From: Trametopsis cervina
Taxonomy: Eukaryota; Basidiomycota; Agaricomycetes; Polyporales; Irpicaceae
NCBI GenBank assembly: GCA_022385755.1
Contig: MU278350.1
Location: 191,965 to 255,964, forward strand
Length of the DNA stretch: 64,000 bases
Direction: 5' to 3'
The translations under genes and the position numbers were made by a program. Shown piece after piece: positions 46,150 through 57,436 of the stretch (its first letter is position 1; every line of letters begins with the position of its first letter). The notes under the pieces were generated by a model, which saw only the letters and a list, made by a program, of their open reading frames with translations, made no database searches and had not been told where the DNA came from.

Positions 46150-47067
46150 ATGGCCGCAGTCACCGCTCGTGCGAGCTTCATAGTCTTTAAGGATGAACCA
46201 TCTCCCTCACCAAAAGAGGCTGCCAAGCTAGAGGCAACGGTCTCTGCATCGTCCGTCCTAGCCATCGTCACTGCGAAAGATAAAGAGAACCTACACCCCC
46301 TTACGGGACGCAAGTCACAAAACGAAGATACGTCACTGAAGAAATCCAAGACCAGCGCGCTTGCGACCAAGCTCCTTGTAGCCTCCGGTAAAGCTCTTCC
46401 CGAGCCACACGCATCTCCCAAGAAACGCAGGCTCTCTACATCCTCGGACACCTCCAGGCCCAGCGTCAAGCGGGAGGCGAAGAAGGAGAAGCGCGCTTCA
46501 AGCCTCCCTCGAAAGCTTGGTGCGAAACCTTCCGGTCGTACGCGTAGGACCATTGACTTGCCGAAGGTGGAGGAGGAAGATGCTTTGGAGGCAGAGAAGG
46601 TTGCCGATGAGAAAGCCTCTCGTGAAGAGGAAGAGGCGACTCAAGCTATCGTAGACTCGAAATGCTACGACCTCACTGTCCTGCCGCTAGCGGATGTATC
46701 GCAAGCTTTCGAGCAAGCTCCACCTCTGGAGACGTCGGTGGAAGTTGAGAAGGAGGCTGTCGTAAGTGCTCATCGCGAAGAGTTATGCAAGATACTAAAA
46801 CAGTGTGAATAGCACGATGCAGAGACAGCCACCGACAGTCAGACACCCCAGGATGTTCCCGAACCTTGCCTCACGCGTACTCCTACCAAACCCAAGTCTG
46901 ATACCTTCTCTACCCCGGAGCGCAAACGTCTCTACTCGGCATTTACATTCCAGTCCCCATCTCCAGCTGCGAAGCGTTATGCCCTATCCAGGGGTTCAAG
47001 CGTCGATCGTTTCTCCGACGTTGAATTCGATCCCACCTCCAGCATCCTATCCTTCCGTGCCTCATGA
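46150..47067 (+). CDS. unknown protein with KEN box
   Basis: Two exons (46150-46761, 46813-47067) give 288 residues with no recognised fold. The N-terminal part contains DKENLHPLTGRKS: a KEN box, the recognition signal for the anaphase-promoting complex. A basic, nuclear-localisation-like segment follows (SPKKRRLSTSSD and KREAKKEKR). The middle is acidic and Glu-rich. The C-terminus has Ser/Thr-Pro sites (STPERKRLYS, FQSPSPAAKR), candidate kinase sites, and ends in SSVDRFSDVEFDPTSSILSF, an acidic-hydrophobic motif that looks conserved in type. The whole is consistent with a disordered nuclear regulator destroyed at mitotic exit. A securin-like or cell-cycle inhibitor role is possible but unproven. 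Confidence 0.75.
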
Positions 47068-47687
47068 GTGCCGCTCCAAGACTTAGTGCTTACCCTATGC
47101 GCTACCCAATAATTGCAAGAACTGATGATTGGCATCCGACCTATACCATCCATATCATTTGCATCTATGCACGAACTTTGCTATGCCCACCCTCATTGCA
47201 CATCTATGGACATGCTGTCTCCGTGCTATTCTCACATAAACCAGACAATCCATATACACAATCTGTTCCAATTTATCTCTTCTCTCTTGCACATTCTCCG
47301 CCCTCAAGATTTGGATGCTTCCACGAACCATTGTTTTGTTGTTCCATCGCATGTTCGCAGGACTTCGATCTTACGCATCTGTTCTTTCCTACATACCATT
47401 CTGAATTGTCTCCGTGGCTCATGTACAACAATCTATCCCAATTTGACCTTCTCATACCGCGCCAGACTTAACGTGACGTGACTGCAGCCGCTAGTCACAG
47501 CCGGTCACAAAATGGGAAGTCGCCTGAAAGTCGCAGTCAAGCTGGTGTGTCGGTCCTGTTGGGGATGATCCTGGAATGTCACTTTCCCCAGCACTACTAG
47601 AACGTCCTCAGGTCGAAACTTAGACAGCCTTGCCTCTACACTACATAGAGCCTGAGCCACATAGATAAGTGCTTAGTTCACAACACC
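47068..47687. other. intergenic, C/T-rich
   Basis: No gene supported. The plus strand from 47090 to 47470 is pyrimidine-rich, and open frames of 122 and 135 codons there are low-complexity His/Ile/Leu/Ser sequence without start or splice support. The right part is the promoter of the PAQR gene. Confidence 0.55.
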
Positions 47688-49085
47688 ATGTCAGAGCTTC
47701 GTCCCCGGGCCGCCGCGAGGAATGAATCTGCGGGTATCGCCATTTTGCACTCCCTCGAAGACTTCCAATCGCGGATTCATTACGACCCAAACGACAAACC
47801 ACAGATCGAGGAGCCCAGAGTACAGCCTAATCCAAACGCTCTGACTCTGACCTGGGACGAGTTGCAGCCGTGGCAACAAGACAACGAGTTCATTCGATCA
47901 GGCTACAGAAGGTATGGACATGCAATAACGTGCAGGTTGTGACGGCGGGGGCTTATGCGGGACGCCTCTTGTTTGCAGGGTTCAATACAGCTTTCGGGGA
48001 TGTGCTGCCTCGGTGTTCGGATGTAGGTGTCGTCTGATCCTGCATAGTCAAGGCGCTGACGTCCGTTGGACAGATCTGCACAATGAAACCGGTGCGTGAC
48101 ACTACTACTGTCGAGGGAAACCGCAACGCCTGAGCAGCAGGATTGACAGTGAACATACACAGCCATCTGTGGGGCAGCCTGCTGTTTTGTTTCTTCCTGG
48201 CTACGTTCCATCAGACACATATGGCCAGTGTGGCAACTACAACCTGGTTCGACACCGCGGTCTTCGTCGTTTTTCTGACCTCCGCTGTGGGGTGCTTGTC
48301 CTTTAGCGCATTTTATCATACCTGCGAAGTGCACTCGCTGAAGGTATGCAAAGGCCTCACTTGAGCGATAATCCGTGCTAATTCTGGCTTGGCAGGTCGC
48401 GGCTTCGTGCAATGCGCTGGATTACGCAGGTATCGTCCGTGAGTTCATCAGAATTGGTCCGGCTGAGCAAGCCCGCTGATGATGGCAGTGCTCACTGTCG
48501 GCTCGATGATCGCTGCCCTGTATTATGGATTCTACTGCGACAGAGTCTACCAGACGATGTACATGTCTGTGATAAGTCTAGCCGGAACAGGTACGTAATG
48601 TCGTCAGTCAGCCACTGAACAATCACCGACGCCTGATAGTGGCTGCGTATATCGTTCTGAATCCTGAATTCCGCAAGCCGACACACCGAGGTGCACGGAC
48701 AAAGGTGTTCGTGTCCTTGGGCCTGTGCGGCGTTGTCCCTGTCACCCATTTATTAGTCACGCACGGTTTCGCGGCACTCGCGGATGAGATGGGACTCAAG
48801 TGGCTCCTAGCATCCGCCTTTCTGTACCTGAACGGGGCGACGTTGTAGTGAGTCCATTTAATTATACACGGCTGCAATCTCTCACTTCTCTCACTTCATT
48901 ACCATGTTTCCGTCTCTAGCGCGAACCGTATCCCAGAAAAGTACTGGCCTGGAAAGTTCGACTACTTCTTTGCATCGCACCAGATATTTCACATGCATGT
49001 GTTGCTGGCAGCATTGGCGCACTACATGTGCATATTGACTGCATTCGATCACTGGCACACAGAGAATCCTATGTGCTCAAAATAG
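47688..49085 (+). CDS. IZH: PAQR/IZH-type membrane receptor
   Basis: Seven-transmembrane protein of the progestin/adiponectin receptor (haemolysin III) family; yeast Izh members influence zinc and sterol metabolism. About 320 residues from several exons. The hydrophilic N-terminus includes LTWDELQPWQQDNEFIRSGYR, the conserved block before the first membrane span. Family motifs then appear in order: HNETVNIHSHLWG, FSAFYHTCEVHS, LDYAGI and, near the C-terminus, SHQIFHMHVLLAALAHY. The histidines in these motifs are the metal ligands of the family. Intron joins at RRVQYSFRG and HNETVNIH are needed to rebuild the motifs and have consensus splice sites. The frame is intact to the stop at 49085. Confidence 0.92.
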
Positions 49086-50992
49086 ACTGACGGCTCCGTG
49101 CGGTTCCATAATAGAGTGGGGGTGCGTCAGAAGGCGTTGGATAGTTCTACACAGTCGCAGTAGCTTTCGCTGATAGGAGGCAAGGGGCGACATGTCATTC
49201 GGGCCGAGAACACTGCCAGCGGGCGTGGCAGCGATTTCATTTGCTTTTGATTCCAGTCAATTCTTGAACTTGCTGCCGCGATGACGAACGCACTTTGCCG
49301 GTCTCTGTTGTAGGGAATGCACACCCAGTATCCATCCCTTTTCCCGTGTCCGAATGAATAATTAATACAACTTAGAGTTCCACCATTCAAAAATTTCTAT
49401 CATGAACGTGCACGCTGCCTGAGTCATGCAACTGTTCGCCTTGGCCAACTCTCGGTGACAAATTTTCAAAGGGCGACATCGTGGCGCATACCCACCGTAC
49501 GGCATAGAGGCGAGTAAACAGTGGCGCTACGACTTTCCGGAAAATAGGAGAAGGAAGTGTTCCGCCAGATGCGCATGGTCCGATGATTTCAGTTGGCAAG
49601 TTCTCACAGGCATTAAAGCATTGAATCTATCCTTGAGGAAATCAGCATAGCGTATAGGGTACGAGTTGTAACAACGTTCACATTCACCTTGCGGCTGCGC
49701 TCTACATAGCCAGAAAAGGAAATACGGGTTTCTTTGTGGCGCGGCCCCGCCGTGTTACACTTGAATCTGCTCCGTCTACATGCTATTTTTTCGGCTCAAG
49801 TGCATGCATCACGCATCACAGTCAAGGCACATCAAGCTGTCTCGAGTGCCATACTGGGTTATACGGGAGGTTACTTTGACGATTCTTCCTTCGGCATACC
49901 CGCGCTGCCATGGCCATCGAGTAGTATGATACCCACTTGGGCAAGGCGGTGTTCCCTGCACCACTTCTTGCTTGCTGCATGCTAACGCACAGATCGCTCG
50001 AGCCCCGAGCATGGCATTTGCTCACAAATCGTCAGTTTGACAACAAAGAATGCACAGTATCCAGGTCTGTCGAGAAGAGACAGCAATGCGAGACATTGAC
50101 TTTGCCGACGTGAGTCGGTCTTATGATGACATTAAACCCGCCATTGCGCGAATTTCTCACTTGACCCCTTTGCTTTGATCTTTTCCTCGAAAAAGTTGAA
50201 TCCGCCACCAGCTTGGCTGGCGTTGCTCTTGGTCTCTGTTGACCGCCGAGGTTTATACATGGCCCTCAGGCTCTATCCCGCCCTGAGTTTGGACGTGCAG
50301 CTTCAAGCATGACAACTGTCTGTCAGACCATTCACTGCCAGTCTTCTGGCTCAGCTATGTGATCTGCCACTGCGAAAAGGGATCCAATCTTCACGGAGTG
50401 GTAGCAAGATTAGGAGTTTGAGTAACCCAAGTAGGCCCAGTGGCATACACCGGACTGAATACGCACGACAGAATCTTGTGCGTCCCTGAGTCAGGGTGGG
50501 CAGACGGTCGTTCGGACGGTATAGAATGCGGGATGCGGTGGGAGCGCGAAGTCCGAAGGGAGCATGACCACAGCTGAAGGAAGATTACCGGATCCGACAA
50601 GCTCGTGGGCCCAGCCGCCCAAAATGTGTCCTGAGTTCTGAGAAGAAGATAATCTACTATTGACCCCATGCCACGTTCCTGCATGCCTAGTCACCGCCCA
50701 GAATAAAACACATTCCTCCATACCCTCATGCTACGATGCATTCCAGCCACTCTGTCCATCATTCTCGATCGTCCAACCACCAGCACGACCGCCAGCACAG
50801 GCCGCTGGCATACCGGACACGAACCTGGGCACAGCACACGCCTCGGTTGCTGAATCTTACACCCCATTTCAGGTATGTATTCCAATTACTGGCGCGTCCG
50901 CTCTTTGCTCATGCTGATTACCTCTTGATTACCATTTCGACTCCAATATATAAGTCAAGAACGTATTGGCCGAAGATACCGCCAGTCAAACC
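49086..50992. other. 1.9-kb stretch without a gene
   Basis: No coding region is supported on either strand. Open frames of 60-97 codons lack recognisable content and splice partners. From about 50700 to 50990 the plus strand is C/T-rich and forms the promoter and leader of the P450 gene. Confidence 0.5.
50947..50954 (+). promoter_or_regulatory. TATA box of the first P450 gene
   Basis: TATATAAG lies 46 bases before the ATG at 50993. This closeness makes the next upstream in-frame codons unlikely to be translated and fixes the start at MNPLGLLPLV. Confidence 0.5.
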
Positions 50993-52926
50993 ATGAATCC
51001 CCTCGGCCTGCTCCCCCTCGTTCAAGCATGGGCACCCGAACACGCCGTGCTGAAGCTGGCGATAGCCATCCCCGGCACCGTTCTCCTGCTCCTGCTTTAC
51101 TCCCTCGTGCAGTCAGATGAGGAGCAGCGAGTTGCCGCCACCCTCCCTCTGAGCGGTACCAGCACCATACGGCCTTTCTTCCGGGCCCGCTTCGACTTTC
51201 TCAGGAGCGGCTTCCACCTCACGGGACAATCCGTCTTTCAATTCAGTTTGTTACGGGTTGGTGTTGTATCTTGCCGCTCTAATGCAACCTCGGCTCATAA
51301 TCGCTACAACAGAATACCGTCATCGCGGTATCGGGAGAACCGGGCAGGAGTGATTTCTTTTCCTGCAAAGGCCTTGACATCAACGAGGGCTTCAAGGTTC
51401 TCTCTGGAGCGGTGAGTCAGCTGCTTCTAGATTCCATCGGTGACATGTGCACTGACCTTGCACGCCACTCGCACCGGATATGCGACTGTAGATCCCTGCC
51501 CTTCCAGGCGTCACCTCTGACTTGCAAGGCCGCCGTATCTCTCTTATACATAAACGTCTTATAGGGGTACAAACCAGTGAACGTCTGTCAAACCGTGAGT
51601 ATCATGGTTACGAACCTTCACTCGGTGAATGCTTACCGTCGTCGCCTTCATATGTAGTCATACCGTATATCATCCGTGATGCTAATCAGCTTGTCCGTTC
51701 CTGGGGCAAATCAGGTTCTATCGACCCCTTCTCTCATATACCGGCGGTACGCGCCTTCCGCTCTCACGCTGGAGCTACTCGTGTTTATTGATATGTATCC
51801 ACCCGCACAGCTCATCTTTCAGACGACTGTACGGAGTCTCACCTGTCACGAGCTTGCCGATGACCCCGCCGTGGTACAGCGGCTTATGGAGCTGTACGAC
51901 CGACTCGACGCCACCACGACGCCAATGTCCGTACTGCTCCCGTGGTTCCCGAGCCCCAGTATGGTGAAGAAGTGGTATGCAACGAAGCAGGTTCACGGCA
52001 TTGTCAACGCGGCCATTACGAACAGGATGTTGAGTGGAGTGTCACGAGACGATGCATTGCAAACGCTCGTCGACCATGGAGATGACAGCTATCTCATCCT
52101 CGGGGTGATTCTGGTCTTATTGCCACCATGCTATACATTTCTGACTCTTCCCACAGTTTATCATGGGCCTACTCGTAGCCGGCGCACGTTCTACTGGAAC
52201 AACAGGTGAGCATCGGCCACGGAGGATTGGCTGGAAGAAATTCTCACCGTGCCTGAACGAACAGCTTCGTGGATGTCAATTTTTATTGGAGGTCACGCGA
52301 AGTGGAGGGAAGAAAGCAAGCGTGAGGTTCGGACCCTATTGGCAGAACACACCTCATCAGACGACCGCGCTGGTATTGCCGAGAGGCTGGCCACCGTCCC
52401 ACTGGAAGCTTGGGAGAACAACACCCCAATCCTCGATAAAATCATCAAGGAGGTGCTGCGGATTGCACAACCTCACACGGCCATGCGCAGGAATATTGGC
52501 CCAGAAACCTACGTCAACGGCACTCGGATTCCTTCTGGTGCCTATGTTGTATATCCGTTCAGCGACGTTCACCTCAACCCAGAATTGTATCCCGACCCAT
52601 GGGCCTTCGACCCGGATCGACCGGAAAGCAAGAAGCCGTTTACGTATCTGGGATGGGGAGGAGGTGTGTGGATCTTGTAACCGCTTGCGCAACAATGGGC
52701 TGATGCTGCGGTTTTAGGAAAAACGATCTGCTTGGGTCAACGATTGGCCAGACTCCAGCTCAAGATCTTGACGGCATTGATGCTGTCGCAGCTCGATGTT
52801 GAACTGGTCGATGAGACAGGACAGCCACCAGATTCGCTTCCGCGACCGAATTGGAATGAGTCGTTGACTTGCAAGCCGACAAATTGGTCCTCCCGTCTGC
52901 GCATCCGGCGCATTGAGCCGCTTTAG
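50993..52926 (+). CDS. cytochrome P450, CYP51-like
   Basis: Membrane-bound monooxygenase of unknown substrate. Eight exons, with introns starting at 51257, 51412, 51595, 51747, 52105, 52206 and 52664, give 501 residues. An N-terminal membrane anchor (LAIAIPGTVLLLLLYSLV) is followed by the P450 fold. The I-helix reads GLLVAGARSTGTTASW, the K-helix ExxR is EVLR, and the heme loop is YLGWGGGKTICLGQRLA, with Cys as the iron ligand. Two features differ from the consensus: the Phe ten residues before Cys is replaced by the GWGGG context, and the I-helix lacks the usual acidic residue before Thr. The overall pattern is closest to CYP51-like enzymes, but I do not think it is the sterol demethylase itself. 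No biosynthetic cluster surrounds it. Confidence 0.88.
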
Positions 52927-53232
52927 ACCCCGCCTGCAGCTGTGATACGGTTTGCGGCAGTCCTATATTGTTATTAAGTCATATCCCAGTCTTCCTACAT
53001 ACTATGATTCAGGGGTTGTGTACTTGTATGTGTCCGTGTCTAGTGTAATCTCGATAATGTTAGGCTAGAACGTCTAGAGGAAACCCGTTGTGTCCAACCG
53101 TCAGGGCGAGAGCTGTCTCACGGTGAATAAAATTAGTACGAGTTGACACGGACGAGTTCCCATCAGGCTCGCTTACCTTTTCAGAGAGCAGGGATCTCCG
53201 CACGCCAGGCATAATCGCACCGAATGCGTGGC

Positions 53233-53862
53233 TCATGTGAGGGACAACCTGTCGTCCTGTCGCTCCCTCTCTCGTCTCCGTTTCTCCTCCAGTTTCAGCT
53301 GGGCCTTCATCTCCTGCAGCCGCCGCTCCTGCACACGTTCCTGGCGCTGTCGCTCCTCTCTTTGCAAGAGTTTCAACTTCTTCTCTCTCGTCGGCTCCCA
53401 TTTGCTTTTCAGGATACGTCTGACAGCCTCCGGGCTTATTTTGAATTTCTCGGCAAGGATAGGCGTGGTGAAGATTTCCGGGTCTTGTGCATGCATAAGA
53501 CGTATCCCATCCATGGCCTGTCTGGACACCTTTCGAGGCGGCGACCACCCGTCGGGAAACTCGGCCTTCATCTTCTCTCTGTGCGCTCTGTATTGCCCCG
53601 GGGTTGGCTTAATAGGTGTATGTGGCTTGGGAGCAGGAGGCTCCTCTGCTAGAACTAATGGTTTCAAGGCTGGCTTAGACACCAGAGAAACTGGTGAGAG
53701 GCCCGTGACTCCCCAGTTACGAAGCCCGCTCATTGTGGAGGAGTACCGCGCGGTAGACGAAGAGGCTGTTGCATTCTTGCTTGTGGAAGCAATTTGTTTG
53801 GTTAATGAGTTGAGCAACATCTCAGAGGTGAAGATGGGATGGAGGTGAAGTGAGTGCGCCAA
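53233..53862 (-). CDS. RRG9: RRG9/neugrin mitochondrial protein
   Basis: Mitochondrial protein needed for respiratory growth in yeast; the mammalian relative neugrin acts on mitochondrial rRNA. It is a single exon. The first ATG gives 209 residues, while a second in frame (residue 15, MLLNSLTKQIAS) gives a cleaner mitochondrial presequence of Ser, Thr, Ala and basic residues. The conserved domain spans PGQYRAHREKMKAEFPDGW, PPRKVSRQAMDGIRLMH and IFTTPILAEKFKISPEAVRRILKSKW, the family signature. The C-terminus is a long basic coiled-coil-like helix (REERQRQERVQERRLQ). It is divergent from the coactosin gene; the start codons are 183 bases apart. Confidence 0.88.
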   Translation of the reverse strand: MAHSLHLHPIFTSEMLLNSLTKQIASTSKNATASSSTARYSSTMSGLRNWGVTGLSPVSLVSKPALKPLVLAEEPPAPKPHTPIKPTPGQYRAHREKMKAEFPDGWSPPRKVSRQAMDGIRLMHAQDPEIFTTPILAEKFKISPEAVRRILKSKWEPTREKKLKLLQREERQRQERVQERRLQEMKAQLKLEEKRRRERERQDDRLSLT

Positions 53863-54044
53863 GTGCTGGCACTGAGATTGCCGAAACTATACGTGGGAAA
53901 GCGGCCAGATTAAATCTGAATCTGTTCCATCCCGCGCGCGTCCCTCACCGTACAGCCCGCACATCACTTGTTCAACGACCTTCACGTTCTCTCCTTTCCC
54001 ATCTCACTGCACGGACTCTCCCAGCTTTCAGCTCTTCAATCTCA

Positions 54045-54719
54045 ATGGCCGACGTTTCCGATTCCAAGATCGACGAAGGTACAACTCACTGCCACTCTTA
54101 CTACTAAGCGCGTCTTGTGACACTGTTCGTTACTTAGCTTACCAGGATGTTCGGTCGGACAAGACAGAAACGACCTGGCTGTTGCTTGACTATGAGGTGC
54201 GCTCGATGTTTGGGCTCATCGTACTCGCGTCCCTTCCTACTGCATCGCGCTGATCACCGTGTACTCGTTAGTCTGATCGCTCAGATAAGCTGCAATTGAC
54301 AGCGACTGGTACAGGTGGATTGGAGGAGCTCCGTGAGCAGTTGGACGAATCCAAGGCGTCATATGCATACGTCCGTATACGCTACTCCAACGACAAGGAG
54401 TCCCAGCGAGAGAAGTTCATTCTCGTCATCTGGATCGGCCCGTCGTGCAAGGTCATGCGCAAGGCTAAGGTGAGTTTGCCCACACTCTGTCGCGTCGTTG
54501 CGGTGCTAACTTGGCACCAGATTTCCGTGCATGCTGCGGATGTGAAGCAGGTTCTTCGCGTCTATTCCATTGAAGTTCCTGCGCGAGAGAAGGACGATCT
54601 CAAGGAGGAGCCCATCGTAATTAAGCTGAGGAAGGTTCGTCCTTGTGCTAGTGCATACCTGCGGCTATACTGACTGAACCCTCGCTCAGGCCGGCGGCGC
54701 AAGCTACGATGGAGTTTAG
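54045..54719 (+). CDS. coactosin-like ADF-H protein
   Basis: Small actin-binding protein with one ADF-homology domain that binds actin filaments and can protect them from capping. Five exons give about 144 residues, the normal family size, beginning MADVSDSKIDEAYQDVRSD. The fold runs through TTWLLLDYE, YAYVRIRYSNDKESQREKFI, VIWIGPSCKVMRKAKISVH and VKQVLRVYSIEV, which are the strands and the long actin-binding helix region of coactosin rather than cofilin (no Ser-rich cofilin N-terminus). Intron joins at ESDRSDK and KAKISVH are clean. The tail GGASYDGV is short. An AIP1 gene, another actin regulator, lies 2.7 kb downstream. Confidence 0.9.
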
Positions 54720-55071
54720 GCCAATCCTTTTTCGTCTACGTATGTTGCGCGCACCTGTACACTGGTTGAAATCAAATTACGTTCTGAGATACCAAGAACG
54801 GTCCACGCTATGTCAAACAACAGCCGTGCTATAGAGATTCTATCAATAGCCAATACTATGACGCTTACCTGTTCAATAGGTTACATCAATCCTTGACAGT
54901 TTATCGGAACTATAAGGGTTATATGATTCTGTTGCATGCTTCGGACCGCGAGGTGTGTTCTCCATTAGTCCTATCGTTTCTAATAGACACGAGTACCTAC
55001 TCGGCCATTGCGACATAACCTCACTACACCGCGGGGGTCCCATGCGTTCATGTGCACTCATGAGAGTATCC

Positions 55072-55945
55072 TCAAGACTGGGGCGCAAACCGCCTCAAGT
55101 TCCGGATGCCATCTCCTTCTAACCTCATGCCCATCCATTCAGTCATTGAGGTGGCTCCCAGCGCTTTGTCGTAGAAGTCGATTGAAGGTGTGTTCCACTG
55201 TTCGTAACACAAGACCATCTCAATCAGAGGGCGCCCGGAGGTATTTTATTGAACTTACCTTCAGGACGGACCAGTCCAGACGGCCGCAATCCTGGAAGAC
55301 CATCATTTCAACGATTCACTCAAGATAAGTGAGAACGGACCTTCTCCTCGGCGACCTTGCCCAGTTCGGCAAAGAGGGCCTTACCAATCCCCAACCCTCT
55401 GCACTCAGGCGTCACAAATAGATCCTCAAGCTGGTAGTGCGAGATCAGAGTCAACATAACATGATTACGGACCCGGAGGTGCAGATCAGGGCGCTCACGT
55501 ATATTCCAGGCTTTCCTATCCAGGTAGAGAAGTTGAAGAAATATAAGGCCATGCCAACCGCCTCCCCTGGTGCCTCAGGTGTGCCTAGAAAGGCCAGCAA
55601 GGTGTGTGCATACTGCTTCTCAAAGATATTCTCGCGTAACTAAGGGTATCTCCGTAAGTAGAGTTCAGACTATCTTCCTGAGAGCACTGACGAGTTCTGG
55701 GGTGGCCTTGGCAGAATCCGCAGCCTTTTCGTAAGTGGCCTGACCCGCACATTAATTGCGTTAGACTATCACCGCGTGCGTAGATATTTGCACGTACAAG
55801 ATCAAGGATCAGTTTCAAGATCGCGTCCTAATGCCACTGTAAGCCACATGAAAACTGGATATGCTCAATCAATAGCCCTGCACATGCATACCACATCTTC
55901 AACACTCGCGGGTCTGATAAAGAACTGTTTCTTTTCGCTCGACAT
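55072..55945 (-). CDS. GNAT-family acetyltransferase (SSAT-like)
   Basis: Acetyl-CoA-dependent N-acetyltransferase, most like the spermidine/diamine acetyltransferase branch. Six or seven short exons give about 186 residues. It opens MSSEKKQFFIRPASVEDV, followed by AILKLILDLATYEKAADS, the conserved N-terminal helices of SSAT-like enzymes. The acetyl-CoA-binding motif A is LEDLFVTPECRGLGIGKAL (Q/R-x-x-G-x-G/A). The C-terminal part reads DCGRLDWSVLKWNTPSIDFY, the family's WxVLxWNxxxxxFY signature, and then GATSMTEWMGMRL. The 51-base intron between ATPEL and LRENIF was chosen over a 31-base alternative. Substrate is not certain; polyamines or thialysine are the usual ones. Confidence 0.85.
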
Positions 55946-56189
55946 GAATATTCCCGAGCTTTGTACTGTGAGATGAGGTGAATGAGTAGGATATTACGAC
56001 GCGATTAAGATCACGACCCGATTAAAACATCGCGATGTAAGCGTGACTCGCTTGTGGCGTTCGGTTTGTATCCAGTGCTGTGTGGTCATGTTTGCCTCTG
56101 AACCTTAATTGCTCACTGTCCACAACGACCAAGTCCACCAAAAATCCGTCCGCCCGTCGTCCAGCCCCGATCCTCGATTAAAACACACC

Positions 56190-56917
56190 ATGGACCAAGC
56201 GAAATTGGCAAGGCTACAGGCTGCGGCCGCTGCCAACAGGATCGGTCAGTGGACTTTCATCATCTGTGCACGCGCGTACAGAGTGGGCGGCGGTGGAATG
56301 AGCGTACTAATAACTTCCGGTCTATCATACAGGTGGAAAGGGGACTGTGCGTCGGAAGATTGTACGAAAGACGAAGCCCGCAGCTGCCCAAGACGACAAA
56401 AAGCTGCAAGGAGCACTCAAGAAGCTCAACGTGCAGCCCATCCCCGGTGTTGAGGAGGTCAACATGTTCAGGGAGGACGGCAACGTCCTGCACTTCTCCG
56501 CACCCAAAGGTGAGCCTCATAATACCGCGTCGGACATCGAGCTTGGCGCGTAGTACGCTGCGCGATGCGCGCGATCTTCGATCTGAGGGTTATAGAACGT
56601 GTTTTACTGACGTTCGGTCTCTTTGAATGCGTCTAGTTCACGCCGCTGTGACCGCCAACACCTTCGCCGTGTACGGTACCGGCCAAGTGAAGGAGCTCAC
56701 CGAGCTCGTCCCGGGCATCCTCAACCAGCTCGGCCCCGACTCCCTCGCGTCGCTGCGTAAGCTCGCGGAATCCTACCAAGCCATCCAACAGAGCCAGCAA
56801 CGGCCGGGTGCCGGCGATGAGGATGACGACGACGTCCCCGATCTCGTCGAGAACTTCGATGCTGTCGAGGAGAAGAAGGACGACGACGAGCCTCCTGCAC
56901 TCGAGGAGCTCAACTAA
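56190..56917 (+). CDS. EGD1: nascent polypeptide-associated complex beta
   Basis: Beta subunit of NAC, the ribosome-bound dimer that shields nascent chains and guides targeting. Three exons give about 163 residues. The N-terminus [10 protein letters not shown] leads to [13 protein letters not shown], the basic ribosome-contact motif. The NAC domain follows, with [36 protein letters not shown] and a [20 protein letters not shown] helix. The tail is acidic ([15 protein letters not shown]), typical of beta-NAC. The intron after CCCAAAG and the acceptor TCTAG before TTCACG restore PKVHAA. It matches EGD1/BTF3 throughout. Confidence 0.95.
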
Positions 56918-57436
56918 AGCGCGCGTCCACCCCGGCGCACGCGAGCAGAGATGTCGAGGGCTCAGATACGTAGGCAAACAAAGTAGAGAGTGTGGTGCGT
57001 GCGGTACCTGTTGTATCCATGATGTTTTTCTCGCTGCCGAATCCTACCGTTCTCGCACTATCCTCCCTTTCACACTATCCACTGTAAACTCTCCCTTCCC
57101 TGACCACCTACCGATCAACTCCGCGCATTGCCCATTTCCTTAGTCTGTGCTCATTTTCACCCGCTGTCACTATGTACGTCCTTCAATACTGCTACGTACG
57201 CGCTATCAACGAACGCACTGTATTTTTCCCTCGAGGTATTGACACACGATATATGGATCGGAAAGTGGAAAAGACGATGGCGTGCTAGTCCGGCGCATCG
57301 CTGAGATCTGAGCACCGACTGTGACTGACGACACGATATGATATACATCCATTCGTCATTCCAAGGGTAGTGTCCACATTTACATTTACGAAGTCTTCCA
57401 TTCCACGCCGTGAATGCGCGCGTTTTCGTAAACGGC
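56918..57436. other. convergent 3' flanks of EGD1 and AIP1
   Basis: The two genes end toward each other. Nothing else is recognisable; short frames lack coding features. Confidence 0.6.

Noticed and set aside
47064..47481. Two overlapping plus-strand frames of 122 and 135 codons
   Set aside because: Low-complexity His/Ile/Leu/Ser content in a pyrimidine-rich interval directly after the KEN-box gene; no plausible start context or family.
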